Notes: generated by a model from the sequence alone, not told the origin. 64,000 nt of DNA from Turbatrix aceti (GCA_963969345.1 OZ017770.1:8813246-8877245); one strand, 5' to 3'; counted from the stretch's first letter, positions 11,882-23,749 are shown. Translations and numbers: made by a program.

Positions 11882-12817
11882 ATGCTTATGCTTATCGGAC
11901 TCGTGATCGTTGCATTGTGCGCTTGCTGTATTAGCCTCAACTTGATTCTGATAATAACCATCTGTACGAAATCAAAATTTTGGCAAAACAGTGCTTACAA
12001 GTTTATTGTCGTCATCAGCATTTTGGACTTCTGCCAGCTCATTATGCAGTTAATCGGCGGCATTTATACTGCTTTTCCAGAAATATATTCTAAATCGGTG
12101 TCTATGGTATTTGGAGCAATCTTTGAAGCTACGTATGCGACTTATTATGTAGCTCAGTTAGTGTTGGCATTCAATAGATGTGCTTCAACTTGTTTCCCTT
12201 TCTTTGCGCAACACGTACTATTTTCGATCAATGGCATGAAAAGATGGTACGCATTTATTGCCGGTATATTTATTACTCATAGTGCTACAAATCTCTCACC
12301 ATGGTCATCTGTCATTTATAAACCAGATACGTTTTGTTGGATTTATGACACGGAAAACTATCATTATGCTTCTTATTTAGAATACAGCGAATTTTTATTA
12401 TCCACATCTATTCCGCTTGCTTCAGGTTTTTTATACATTATGGTGTTCTTTGGAGTTGTTTATAAAGTTAGTTTTTTTCTGGAAAATTTTTTACCTTTAA
12501 AAATATGTCTTATAGCGCAACAAATACGGTTTAACTCAGAATTATAAAGCAGATATCAAAATTTTAATTCAAACCGGTATCATCATTACCGTCAATATCT
12601 TATTAAATATAGAAGATTATTTTTTATGGTCTATTTTGTCTGAAACACTCAAAGCTGGCATCAAATGTATATGGATTCTGAATTGCGCTTTAAATGCAAT
12701 CGTCTTTTTTATTTTTTCTGGGTTTGTTTTTCTTATTCAGTAATGTACAGTTCCGACAAATATTTATTTTTCAGAGCAAAAATTATAAGAAAAGTTTCGC
12801 CAAATGTTGCTCGCTGA
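11882..12817 (+). CDS. serpentine 7TM chemoreceptor (SRT/SRX-like)
   Basis: Exons 11882-12466, 12516-12721 and 12775-12817 give 834 nt (277 aa plus stop). Hydrophobic segments alternate as in a 7TM receptor, starting directly with TM1 (LMLIGLVIVALCACC). TM3 is followed by LVLAFNRCASTCFP, the 'L-A-x-N-R' position of nematode SRT/SRX receptors. The last short exon adds a basic tail (AKIIRKVSPNVAR). Such receptors are G-protein-coupled chemosensors in sensory neurons. The extracellular N-terminus is very short. A TTTGTCAG acceptor lies immediately before the ATG, so an upstream coding exon may exist or may have been lost. The third exon is inferred; without it the frame stops at 12741. Confidence 0.72.
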
Positions 12818-13275
12818 GAACGAATTGTCAGAATTATCCAAAATTTTTGAAGTGAGGTGAATTGATGACTTTTAAACTTCTTTGCCCTCTCATTTTGTTT
12901 TATATTTTTTTGCATGGTTTTAGAATAAAATTTGCATGAAAAAAGATCACTTTGGTAAAAACCAGAATTATAAATAACATACGAAACCTTGGTTACGATA
13001 TCAGTAAAAAGGTAAAAAAAACTAATCGTTTTTTTGATCAATAAACCCGCTAAACAATAAGTCACCACATCGAAAAAAACTGAAAAAACGGCAAAAACCG
13101 TAAAAATTACAAAAAAACTGTTTTCAAAAAAACCCGCACGCAGACTTCACAAATTCGTGCCAAGAATCCTAGAAATAAGAACGCGATAAAAAAAATTGCG
13201 CTTTCTCTTCCCTGCTTTCTACACTTTTTAACTTCACGTGTCGTTGTCGACTTTTTGTCTTTCACTAAGCTTGTT
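12818..13275. other. intergenic, 3' flank of chemoreceptor
   Basis: The first ~140 bases (to about 12960) are duplicated at 15665-15810. The rest is AT-rich promoter region of the gene at 13276. Nothing else was seen. Confidence 0.5.
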
Positions 13276-14919
13276 ATGTCTTCATCTTCTTCGTCAGATG
13301 ACGATAGCATCGAGGGAAAGTTTGACTTTCGACGCTACAAGCAGAAGCACAAGATAAAGCCGTTGCCAGAGACTGGTAAGTTTTTGAATTATTTGACACC
13401 CGTCTCGACTTCGAAGTCACGCCTGCTCAATTTTCAGTCGACGATATTGATCACAGCGATGTCGAGGTCGATGATGAGCTTGATGATCCCGATGTGCGAA
13501 TTGAGGATGTCGTCGCTCGAGCTGCAGCAAAGGAAGCCAAGAGGAAGAAGAAACTCGACAAAATCGCGGCCGAACAACGCAAGCAACAATCGAAGTCATC
13601 TGGTGGCTGCAGCAGCGAATTTGCCAGTCCCGTGGTGAAGAAGAGAGACTTACGGCGCAGAATGTCGCCCGACAACCCCAACGATAACATGGAAGAAAAA
13701 TTGTGGGTTTTTTGGGACGAAATTTTGGGTTGAAATGCATTTTCTTAACTTTTGCTTATTACTCGTATTTTACGGCATCTTGCTCTGATTTTTATGGTCA
13801 CCGTAAACTTTACTTTTGTTTACGTTTTTTGGGGATTTTATGTCGTTTTCTACCTTTTTTCAACGATTTCTGCCGTTTTTCGTTCGTTTTGCACTTTTTT
13901 CTTTTTTTTCGTACACCCTGTTGCCTATCATCCTCAATCGATTTTTCAGACGCGATGAATCGTTGGACCGTCGTCAAAAAATGGTGGAAGACGAGCTTAA
14001 GAAGTTGCTGCGAGAAGCCGACGCTCCCGAAACCAGTTACGATGTCGAAAACGTCGAAGACGAAATCATCGAAACAATGGTTCCCTTCGATTTGTCAACC
14101 CCAGATCTGAGCTTCAAAAAGCTCGTTTTGTGGCCTTCTGAATCAATTTTTCGTGAATTCATTCTCAAGTACACGGCTGAAGCGGGCTACGACGATCCGA
14201 ATGACGTCACGTTCTTCTACACAGATGGCAAAAAGGTGGAAAAGCTTCAGTTCTTCAAAACACCTCGACAACAGGGACTCGTCGCCAAGGGCATCATCGA
14301 GGTCACCATGGTGGAGAAGGAAGGCGCCAAGAAGGTCGTCAGGCAGGAAGGCGACATGCGGGTTCGCGTCAATCTTCCTAACGGGCACACCATTACCGAG
14401 TCCGTCCTCAAGGTTGGTTTATTTTTATTTTGGAAAAAAATGGGGGTTGTGGAGTATTTTGGACAAAATTAGAGTTGAAACGCGTTTCTGGGCACTTTTT
14501 GCTTCAAAAGTCATAAGTTATCGAAAATAGAACAAAAACAGTTTTTTTTGAGGACAAATAACATTTTTGGGGGTAGAAGTAACATATTTACAACGTGAAC
14601 GTAACTTCTGTTTGTTACTCGTTTACGGTATCTCGCTTTGTAAACTTTACTTTTGTTTACGTTCTTTTTTGGTTTTATATCGTTATTTACCCGTTTTCAA
14701 CTATTTTTCCCGGTTTTCGATATGTTTTTCAACTTTTTTTTTTAGTCAGAACCCATTTCCGCGTTCAAAAAACGGATCTGCGAGGCGAACAGCCTGGATG
14801 CAAGTAAATCAGTCTTCCGATTCGACGGCGACCGACTCGATGATAACGATACAATCCAGACTGCGATCGAATCTGCCGAGATGGACGAATACGATGTTCT
14901 TGATCTTTGCTGCTCATAA
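13276..14919 (+). CDS. NFATC2IP (NIP45)/Rad60-type protein with tandem SUMO-like domains
   Basis: Exons 13276-13375, 13438-13702, 13950-14412 and 14746-14919 total 1,002 nt (333 aa plus stop). The N-terminus is an acidic serine tract (MSSSSSSDDD), followed by a charged coiled-coil-like stretch (AAAKEAKRKKKLDKIAAEQR). From about residue 155 a first ubiquitin/SUMO-like fold can be read (FDLSTPDLSFKKLVLW ... VTFFYTDGKKV). From about residue 255 there is a second SUMO-like domain, MRVRVNLPNG ... FRFDGDRLDDNDT ... DEYDVLDLCC, matching the SUMO pattern F-x-F-x-G-x-x-L/I-x-D-x-x-T. Acidic N-terminus plus two C-terminal SUMO-like domains is the layout of NFATC2IP/Esc2/Rad60, which act in SUMO-dependent genome maintenance. 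There is no C-terminal diglycine, so it is not a conjugated SUMO. Introns 2 and 3 are homologous to each other. Confidence 0.78.
13703..14745 (+). repeat. homologous introns 2 and 3 of the SUMO-like gene
   Basis: Intron 2 (13703-13949) and intron 3 (14413-14745) share about 150 bases, including the core AAACTTTACTTTTGTTTACG and the following T-rich half with matched GTTTTC/CCGTTTT blocks. The exons between them are unrelated. Confidence 0.7.
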
Positions 14920-14959
14920 TTCACGAATACGATGTTTTCTTTTCAATCTCAATTCGCAC

Positions 14960-15540
14960 TACTGAAAAAATACCGTTTCTCATATCCGAGTGTCTAAATT
15001 TTGACAAGCACGGTATTTTTTTATATGTACAACTTTTAAATACTCGATTTGATTTGATCAGAAATAAACTGTCCGTTACAGCAAAACCGAAAGAGCAAAA
15101 ACCGATTTGAAGGTTTGACACGTTCACAAACAAGAGTTGAAGACAAATCGAATATCAAAAAAATATTTACTTTATTTTGATATGCAAAACACAAAATGGT
15201 CATTTTCGATAAGACCAAAAAAACATCAGGTATAAAAATAAAGGTTTGCAAGTTTCTTGATCGATGCGCTTGTTTTTATATCACATCGAACTCATCATAA
15301 AAAATACATTTTTTACACAAAATACTACAGAACGGGGATGATGCTCATTACCATATCGACACAAACATTGTAACCAAAAATTTACACATTGACATGCAAG
15401 TTAAAGTCGGCAAAAATAAATCGGCAAATATGTAAAAACAAATTGCGACATCAGTGATTTTTAAGATGGTATTGAAACAACTCCTTTTAATTTTGTTTGA
15501 CACAATTTTATGCTATGCAAATAAATATTTTTTTCACTAA
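14960..15540 (+). repeat. segmental duplication, right arm
   Basis: 14960-15350 corresponds to 10535-11340 without the GC-rich element. 15355-15540 is mostly unmatched. Confidence 0.8.
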
Positions 15541-15810
15541 TTTAACTTTTCTTACATTTGTCGGTTATTGCTTATCGGACTCGTGATCGTTGCATTTTGC
15601 GCTACAAAATCAAGGCAAAACAATTTTATTGTCGTAACAAGTTTATTGTCGTAACTCGCTGACTGAGAACGAATTGTCAGAATTATCCATATTTGATGAA
15701 AAATTTTTAAAGTGAGGTGAATTAATCACTTATAGACTTTTTTCCCTCTTCTGTTGTTTTATTGTTTTTTGCATGGTTTTAGAATAAAATTTGCATGAAA
15801 AAATATAATA
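15541..15810 (+). pseudogene. remnant of SRT/SRX chemoreceptor gene
   Basis: 15541-15605 matches the start of the receptor gene (CTTATCGGACTCGTGATCGT identical). A few bases around GGCAAAACA and AAGTTTATTGTCGT match its second part. Then the sequence jumps to the 3' end (GAGAACGAATTGTCAGAATT = 12818 region) and its flank. At least two deletions (tens of bases and about 800 bases) removed nearly all transmembrane segments. No open frame survives. It is the decayed partner of 11882-12817. Confidence 0.75.
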
Positions 15811-15986
15811 AAAAAATAACAACATGACAAATAAAAAGATTCATGCGATTGTTTATTCAACAGACATCCATCTGATTAGAGTACTGCGCGTTGTGTTGAA
15901 AAATATTGTTTATCGATATTAATTGATAATTCAATAAGGATAAAATCAGAAAACAACAGAGAATATCAAAGTGATATAAAAAGCAT

Positions 15987-17527
15987 TTAACCTTCCGATG
16001 GAAGTTCAAAGGGGACGACTCCAGTAGTAATTTCACCTCTTTGTCCGGCTTCAAAAGCTTTCATTAAGAATTTTACCTGCGCGTCGACGTACCGTGCAAC
16101 CACTTTATCATCTGTCCAGTCGGAAATGCCGTCATTGATACCAGAACTCTGAGCCCAGGGTTTCTGACCGGCTTGACGCATCTGAAGTGAACACGCGAGC
16201 ACTGCCGTCAAGAAATCATCGCCGAAAGGCCAAGTTGCCGTTGATTTTATTTCTCCGTTTATAAAACGTTTTGGAATGTCTGAAAAATGTATTCATGTTG
16301 AAAAATGTACACTACTTGTTTAAAACTGACCAAATTCTTGAGTAGCAGGGCGTCCAAGGCCAATTCCGTCGCAAATGCCTTCCTTAATAACACTGACCAT
16401 GGCCGGAGCCGTTCGAAAGCCGCCGGTAACGTAGAGAGCGGCATTTTTGACAGCAGGTCGAATTTGTTTAGCAAAATCAAAAAAGTAAGCTTCACGAGCA
16501 ATTGTGGATGCGCGTTTTTCGACGTTCTTAAAACCAAGTTTTTCGTAAGTGCCACCAGAAAGTTCAATGAAGTCAAAACCGGCTTCCTTAAATTAAAACA
16601 AGAATATATTTAATATTTTTATAAATTAGAAACCATACATCCAAAACTTTTGCGATGATAGCAGCGTCATCGGTCTGCAGCCCATTTGCTTGGAATTCAA
16701 CTGAGTTTAGTTTAATGCCGATAACAAAACCAGTGTCAGCTGGTATCTCTTTTCTGATGGCCTCGTAGATGTCTAATACGATATTGGCACGATTTTCAGG
16801 CGATCCACCGTAGCGATCAGTTCGGCAATTCGTTGTTGGTGACAGAAATTGGGCAATGAGATATCCGTGAGCTCCGTGAAGCTGAATGCCATCAAATCCT
16901 ATGTCATGCAGAACTTTCGCAGCGTATACAAATTTATCAATGACCAACGGTTTGATTTGTTCGGTCGTCAATTCTACTGGATCACCAAAAGTTCGTCCTG
17001 ATTCTGCCATTTCTTTGACAACAAGCTTGATTGTTGACGCCGCATAGGGTGTGGGGTTAACAAAGCTTGGGGTCTGGCGACCCGCGTGACAGAGCTGAGC
17101 AATGATGAGTCCGCCGTGACGTTTGCCAGCTTCGGCAATTTTCATAAAAGCAGCCCGGCGTTCAATGGAATCTGTTGTTTTTGTGAGAATCGTATTTCCG
17201 GGACTCTCAAGGTGATTTTCATCAACAATGATATTACCGGTGATAATAATCTGAAATTCAAAATAAATAAATATTTACAACATTCTATCTGAAATTTTGA
17301 TTTCTCACCCCGAAACCTCCGGCAGACCATTTTTCATACATGTTGACGTGATACTCTCCGGGAAGGCCGTTGATTGCAGGATTTATGGGATTCCACGGAG
17401 CAATATACTCACTCATAGCAGATTTTAGAAAACGGTTACGGACAAATTTTTTTGAAGTCGGAAGCATAAATGTCGCACCAAGGATCGAGACATCCACATC
17501 ATCAGAAGCGTTGTACCGCTTCACCAT
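15987..17527 (-). CDS. NADH:flavin oxidoreductase, old yellow enzyme family
   Basis: Exons 17309-17527, 16639-17250, 16331-16586 and 15987-16279 total 1,380 nt (459 aa plus stop). The TIM-barrel FMN enzyme family is recognised by LIIAQLCHAGRQTP, FDGIQLHGAHGYLIAQFLSP (the H-G-A-H substrate/FMN motif), NCRTDRYGGSPENRAN, and in the C-terminal half LYVTGGFRTAPAMVSVIKEG and CDGIGLGRPA (phosphate-binding part of FMN). Nematodes carry several such genes (C. elegans F17A9.4-type). The likely activity is NAD(P)H-dependent reduction of an unidentified electrophilic or unsaturated substrate in the cytosol. The short C-terminal extension after the barrel (TDDKVVARYVDAQVKFLMK) is typical of the nematode/fungal branch. 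The start is ATG 17527; the frame is also open for a few codons upstream, without an ATG. Confidence 0.88.
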
Positions 17528-18640
17528 TTTTGCCAAGTTGTTTCCGCTGACTGCTTGCCGTGACTAAAAACGAACAGAAATGTTCGTTTCAATGTAGTCC
17601 GCCTTATAACCGAGGTGGGCTACATACAGACTGCTGAACACTATAGTCTAGTTTAACTAGACTCTAGTTTTACTGAAACTAGACTATAGAAGTGACTTAC
17701 CCGGTCAAGACATCACAGATCTTATGGCAGTTTTGGTTTTGATTAAATAAATAACGACGAAGTTGGTAAATTCACGATGACAAATAATTTTTAATCTGTC
17801 AGTTTTCTGTCATTTTATCTTATGTTTGTTTGTCGTATTTTCATTATTTTTGCCAGAACTGGCCAAGAGGGCATCGGTTCATAATAAAAGTTTAAAATGT
17901 TAGCATTCAACTAAAAACATAAAAAGTTCAGTTTTGACAAGTGGCACTTTGAGGCACGATCTTTTGCCAAAGCTAAAAAAATGACTTGCATTAACAGTGT
18001 GAATTGTTCGTCGGTGCCAAATAAACGATCGGGTTTGAACTTGAGATAATCAGGAAATGTTTTTTTTACAACATCGAATAACGAATTTGTGTAATCACAA
18101 CTGTGTTTGCCGGGACGCTGTAGCCTCTAAACTGTGTATTTTTTGCTGCCCTGTGAGCCAGAGGGGCAGTTGACTCACAAGTTTTAGGTTTTAGGGCAAT
18201 TGACTCTTATGAATCACCGCGTCAACTTCCAATTTCCCGGTTCTTGCTGGATTTTTGATAAAAAAATTTTTCGGTACAAAAAACTATGAAGAAGAGAAAG
18301 TTTAGTAATCTTTTCCTTTTCTAGCTTAACTCAATCTACTCCCAACGCACCAGAGGACCGCGCAACAGGTGGACTAGGCTCTGCGCACTCACCGACAACA
18401 TCATGCGTTCGCACCTCAAGCTCTATGTACTATTATCAACGTCTTCCACCTCAATGTCTATCAAGATTTTCGAACTCCTTATGGCTTTATATTTTTGTAA
18501 TTTTTGTCTCTTTCTCTTCGTTGTTATATTTTTTAAACTTTTTTTTATTTCTAAAATAGGAACACATCCTAAATACAGGTATTTCTTTTGTCGCCAAGTT
18601 TCTATTGTCCCGTTATTCTCATCGTTGTTTTAGCATTTTG
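17528..18640. other. upstream region of flavin oxidoreductase and repeat-poor spacer
   Basis: This stretch contains the hairpin at 17641-17689. Around 18,100-18,240 there are short pieces reminiscent of family A (GGCAGTTGACTC-type runs). No gene was found. Confidence 0.4.
17641..17689. repeat. perfect 14-bp inverted repeat (cruciform)
   Basis: CTATAGTCTAGTTT at 17641-17654 is inverted exactly at 17676-17689. A smaller inverted repeat (AACTAG/CTAGTT) lies inside the loop. It sits about 115 bp upstream of the flavin oxidoreductase ATG, so it is either a tiny foldback element or part of the promoter/5' UTR. Confidence 0.75.
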
Positions 18641-18677
18641 GAATGTGCTTTTTAAGACATGTATAAATATTATTTTT

Positions 18678-19135
18678 ACGCCACGGATCATCGGTCGCTA
18701 CTTCTTCAAGCTGCAATTTAGAAAAAAAAACACCCCGAAAAATGACGTTTGCACCAGGCAAAAGGTCATGCTGAGGAATGCAGAAGAAAAATGAAAATGA
18801 AAAAAAGGAACGGTGACCAAGCGAACACATCATCCCAACCGTTGTCTAGTACGAGCGATAATAGTATGTTGTTTTTTATTTTCCAGCGTGTGTGTGCTGT
18901 CAAATGACTGGTTTATGAGTAGCAACCAAGCAGTCGAAGGCGACCGTGTGCTTAGGATGACAACATCAATTTGCTAATAAAGTCTCGTTCACAACGGGAT
19001 GCCCTTGGACACTGTTATTCTAACTCTCCGGCAACTTGACTCAATGTTCCCTTTTTTGCCCGGTGCGGTGATCAGTCGTTACTTTTCGGTCATCATATTT
19101 TTTTTTGACGGCGGTCAATTACCGACTGATAACAC
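18678..19135 (+). repeat. family A copy 1 (3' part)
   Basis: It begins at the CGGATCATCGGTCGCTACTT segment and ends at the family A right terminus (GTCAATTACCGACTGATAAC). It contains the diagnostic GCCCGGTGCGGTGATCAGTC. It is repeated in inverted orientation at 27590-28015. Confidence 0.7.
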
Positions 19136-19850
19136 CCGAGACAAACATTATGTACAAAAAGTCAACTAAAGTGATCGGGCTCAAGACTTGTCGTTTTTTC
19201 ACATACTTTTACCTGCTAAATCCTACTCGGCTACTTACTATCAGATGGACAAGAACGAGCGGCATCGACTTCGGTGAGTTTTCATGGAAAATAAAAAAAA
19301 TAAATGCAGTATCGAATGACAATTCTGAATTTAAATACCAATATCAGATTTGTCGATCGCACTGTATTATTGAAAACATGTTGCTTCAAACTACAACGTT
19401 ACTTGAAGCAGATTTATTTCGGTAGAAAGGGGATTTTGATAACGTTTAGTCAACATATACATACATCGTCCGAAGTTCCGTTGGTTACAACGCCTAAAGA
19501 CTCAGAAAAACGTCGGCCAAAGTAGCTCAAATCTTTTGCCGTTTTCGGGGGTGGGTGAAATCACTGAATAAGTAATCTTATTATGGGGTTTCTGCTGGCT
19601 ATGGATCGTTTTTACTCTTTAAACTGATAACACATGTTTGCCTCACGGTATTCTGAAATACTATGAGGCAAACACGGTATTTCAGATAAGGAAACTTATC
19701 GGGATTTTTGAAATGTATTTTAAAATAAACAGATGTCAGACAGAGGATAGTCGGATCAAACGTTATCCGGTCGAACATAGAGTCAGAAAGAGACAAAATG
19801 ACAGACGAACCCAGTACCGGTCAAAAACAGACATGTCAAAAATCGGGGGC
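18680..19850 (+). repeat. inverted-pair segment, left member (partner 27235-28015)
   Basis: 18680-19290 and 19690-19850 reappear in reverse complement at 27420-28015 and 27240-27380. Matches include AAGTGATCGGGCTCAAGACT and AGACATGTCAAAAATCGGGG. The piece between, 19300-19690, is absent from the right member. Confidence 0.7.
19492..19600 (+). repeat. family D repeat copy
   Basis: It shares GACTCAGAAAAACGTCGGC, TTTTGCCGTTTTCGGGGGTG and GGGGTTTCTGCTG blocks with 23750-23900 (part), 49956-50110, 54431-54585 and 63658-63905. Confidence 0.6.
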
Positions 19851-20004
19851 TGTTCACGGCCCCCACCCGCACTCGCATAAGGAGCACTAAAGGAGCACAA
19901 TAGGGGGGAAGGCCTTGCGCGCGAATGTTTATTTTTGTGACAAATTCGCGTTTGATGGGCAAAATTGAAACCAAACATACATTTTTCTACGCCTACGTGG
20001 ACGT

Positions 20005-20079
20005 CATTTGTGCCTCCTAACATCTGGTCTAATGATAACTAACCACTGAGTAATGGTGAAATAAATAAATAAATAAATA
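20005..20079 (+). repeat. repeat C copy with TAAA tail
   Basis: It is identical over more than 60 bases to 24236-24300. It ends in five AAAT/TAAA units, as expected for the 3' end of a non-LTR retroelement. Confidence 0.6.
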
Positions 20080-20089
20080 CATTTTTCTG

Positions 20090-20475
20090 CAATCCATACT
20101 GAGCTTGCCACTTACTCATTGTTTTTCTGAACTCATATGTACGGTAAATCATTAGGTACTTGCATAGCTGCAGTAAAAAAATTTTGCAGCTCGACAAGTA
20201 CCAAATGATTATTTCCGTACAAAAAACAGTTCTTAGTAGATTTTCATTATGACACGGATCATCGCATCGATCGCTACTTCTCCAAGCTGTAGTTAAAAAT
20301 AAGAGCCCAAAGAATAACATCTGATCACCGCACCAGGCAAAAGGTCACACTGACCGAGAAGCGCAGTAGAAAAACGATCAAAAAAAGAAACGATGGCAGG
20401 GCGAGCACACCATCACAGTCATTGTCTAAGCAAGCAAAAAGGTGTTTTTTTTTAATTTTTTGTGCGTGTGCTTAA
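20090..20475 (+). repeat. family A copy 2 (5' part)
   Basis: It contains the 84-bp palindrome at 20138-20221 (TGTACGGTAAATCATTAGGT ... ATGATTATTTCCGTACA) followed by the family A body. The right end is missing. Confidence 0.7.
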
Positions 20476-20611
20476 GGGATTGGATCTCGTATTCTTCTCA
20501 AGTTAACGTATCAAAATTGCTACATGCATGCATTGACAATCATCGCGTTACGCTGAACTTCATTTTTATCAGCTTTAAAAACATGATACGGTGAGTTAGC
20601 AACTAACCAGT

Positions 20612-21338
20612 GTGGCAGGTACTAATCTTCGGCACCAAAAAAAAGCCAAAAGAAAGAAAAATATTAGCATCGTCGGAATCAAAAAAAATATAATTACAGC
20701 ATAAACGACTTTATTAAAAATATCAAAGTAAAAACTGCTATATCCAAAGGCACCCCGCTGTGAAAGAAAAATTATTTTGTCGAATCGCGTTTTCAGGCAA
20801 TCCCCTATGTAAGCACACTGTAGTTTTTTGTTGCCCTGTTGTTATTCGTGAGCCAGTCATTTGACTGCACACGCTCCAAAAATTAAAAAAAACACCTTTT
20901 TGCTCGCTCTAGACAACAGCGAGGATGATGTGATCGCTCGGCCATCGTTTCTTTTTTTGATTTCGTTTTTCTACTGCGCTTCTCAGTTAGTGTGACATTT
21001 TGCCCGGTGCGGTGATCAGACGTTATTTTTCGGGCAGCCTTTTTTTTAACTGCTGCTTGGAAAAGTAGCGTCCGAAAACCCGGCGTGGCATAATGAAAAT
21101 GTTACTGAACTTTCTCTACTATAAACTGTTTGTTGTACGGAAATAATCATTCGGTACTTGCTGTGCTGCATGATTTCTTTATTGCAGCTATGCAGGTACC
21201 TAATAATTTACCGTACATATGAGTTCAGAAAAACAAATAAGTGGCAACCTCAGTGATCAGTCGTGACTTATCGGGGTGCATCTTATTTTATGTATTGCTG
21301 CCCGAATAAGTGACGATGGATGACTCAGCGTTACTATT
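20612..21338 (-). repeat. family A copy 3
   Basis: Inverted relative to copy 2. It includes the palindrome at 21134-21217 and the left terminus (CCGAATAAGTGACGATGGAT in this orientation). The small ORF of the family is cut after about 22 codons here. Confidence 0.75.
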
Positions 21339-21339
21339 G

Positions 21340-23130
21340 AAAACGACATCCAGGAATGCAACAATCGGTATGTTTGGTTTATTTTATGTATGCATTTGAC
21401 ATTGCACAAGTCAATAGCTTTTGTTATCTTTTAAAATTTGAGTTCTGTTTTGATAACGATCAATTTGTAACCCAATTATTTTCTTTCCGTGAAAGCCAAC
21501 AGCAGATTACATCCAGTTTATTATTTTTTGTATTGTTGACTTAATCCTCCAGCCGGTAGCAAATTATGAGTTCAATTTTCTTTTGTATCGAGTGTATATA
21601 AGCATGATCCAAGACCCAATAAATGACTCACTCCCTGACTCGCTCCTTGACTCTCTCTCTTGTCCTCCTCCCGCCTGTAGCCCGTCCCTGACGGCCTACA
21701 GCAGTATGGTTACCTTATGTACGGATCTCACAGTCATCAAAGTCATTAGCGCAAGGTACGCACAATTTTCCATCAATAATAAGCTTCTACCTCACCTACT
21801 ATGGTGAACTTATGTATGTAGTTGTCGGTCCCATGCTACAAAAGTTAGACACGGCGTCACAGCCTCTTAAGCGTTGTGTTCCCAAGCATGCCGGTTTTAC
21901 AAATGACAGGTTGATCCTAGCTTATGTTTGAGAGTGTCGTACAGAGTAGACAAATCTTACAGGAAAGACGAATGCCGCATTGTCTCTGCACCTGTTGCAA
22001 TTTTTTGGGGAGGAGCATGTTCACCAACTGAACAATTATTTTCAGTTTAGGCATTTCTCCGGAATTTGCTTTCCGTGTTGTGTGCATTTATGGGGTAAAA
22101 TATTTACTACTATACTTTATATATATATATATAAGTATGTAAATATATATGTGAAAGGTTGGTTATGCTTTTACGTATTTTCCATAGTCATTTATGTTGA
22201 AGCCAATATATAGGTATAAAGCTGTTGCGCGGGTTTAAGTGCACCTGCACTCCCGACCAGGGCTCCGCCCCCGCAGGATGCGCGCTCCCGTTCTCGCTCG
22301 CTTGCGAGGTGGATTTGCCTGTCTCTTGTGAAGAATAAAGTCGCGTTTTACTACCCTAGTATACAAGACCGAACCGAAAGGGACAGAAAGGCAACAAAGC
22401 AATAAAATTTTCGGCGGTATCGAAAAAGGATTTTTTTCTCCTGAATGGTTTTTTTACCAACCCCACAAAACTTGTTGGTTAAGTACCTGGATACCGCTTG
22501 GCAGCTGGTAAAGAAGGTAGCGTAAGATTCCGGACTCCGAAACTACAGGAGAAACCGTGTTACCTGATAAAGGAAGGATTTTGTGCCACATTTTTCTTTA
22601 CTTTTGTTTCGTTGCTGAATGGTCCAAGTGTGCGTACCTAGCGAAACCGGCTTTTCCTTTTTAAAACTTGCCACTCGGTAAGACAGCGGATTTACCAAAA
22701 CGGACAGGATATTGTGCGCCCATTCTCTGACAGCAGGTAAAAATTCCTTATTGTTTACTTGGCACAGCACGGGTCATGGTAACACTCAGCTTCCCAGCAT
22801 GAAAAAGGTACACCATTGGGTCACTCCCCCTGCCAATCTCTGATCAACTACATATTTAGGTTAACTTTGCCGTAGAAACAGCCGCCCGTAAATGTTCAGA
22901 AGATCCCAAGGACATGACGAGTGACCGACCACTGGTCAGCTTTGAAGACGTATGCCGTACCCTCCGGGCCAAAAGTCTACCTTCTGACCTTGGACCGACA
23001 ACAAGAACGACCAACAACAAGTACGATAAAGAAATTTGATCTTGTGACGGTACGGCTCGTGAAGCGCTCGCATACGAAGCACTTGCGAAGGAGAATAATC
23101 CGTTTCGCACATTTTGCGGTCTTGCCCTAG
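21340..23130 (+). repeat. large repeat B, left copy (inverted partner 39520-41330)
   Basis: The reverse complement of 39520-41330 matches this stretch throughout (for example GTGTCGTACAGAGTAGACAA, GCTTCCCAGCATGAAA, GACCACTGGTCAGCTT). Fragments look like decayed coding sequence but no protein family could be named. A solo LTR interrupts this copy at 22223-22396, and the partner keeps the empty site. Confidence 0.75.
22223..22396 (+). mobile_element. solo LTR, copy 1 (174 bp)
   Basis: It starts TGTTGCGCGGGTTTAAGTGC and ends GAAAGGCAACA, giving TG...CA termini with a TGTTG/CAACA inverted repeat. An internal AATAAA at about 22335 is a polyadenylation signal. It is flanked by the 4-bp duplication AAGC on both sides. 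Inverted partner repeat B near 40,200 reads GGTATAAAGCAATAAAA without it, which is the empty site. Confidence 0.88.
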
Positions 23131-23385
23131 AGCTAGAAGATATCATGCACGAGACGGCGAAGATGGAATACATGGACCACCCTAAATTATCTCCGTCCTG
23201 TAGCTTGTATGACATGTGCAGCGAACAGCTGTTGCTCCTCTTGCCCTTTAGCACCCTGACCCCAACGCCCTCCAATATTGTGCAACTTGAACCGCGTAGC
23301 GTACCCTGTCACGGGCAGGCATAATTCAAGTTGCACCGGCCCTTTTGGGTCCCTATAAAAGGGACCCACGCACACCCCCCCCCCG

Positions 23386-23442
23386 ACATTATTATTATTT
23401 TTTTTATTATTTTTATTTTTATTATTATTATTATTATTGTAG
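23386..23442. repeat. ATT/TTTTA-rich microsatellite
   Basis: Runs of TTA/ATT units; open frames across it are low-complexity artefacts. Confidence 0.8.
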
Positions 23443-23749
23443 CGCGCAAGGTTCTTGCCTGTACGCGATCCCCCTATCGCCACCTCATTTGTCCAACTAT
23501 CCAAGGCGCGGCGGCGGCTGTAAGTGCCAGTCCTCTCGCTCCCACTACCGCGTGTCCGCTTGTCTCCCCCTAAATCATCCTTGTCCTGTAGCTTGTACGG
23601 CCTATAATAAAGTATGTAATAAGACAGAGTGTTAGTAGAACTTGGGGTAAGGTAAATACATGTAGCACTTGCGGGATTCATAAATAGGCAAGGCTACACT
23701 ACAGCCAGATGCCAGACTCAACACTGAGCACAGCTACACCAACCACTCT

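Noticed and set aside
23331..23635. ORFs with isoleucine/tyrosine/asparagine runs
   Set aside because: They are caused by the ATT microsatellite.
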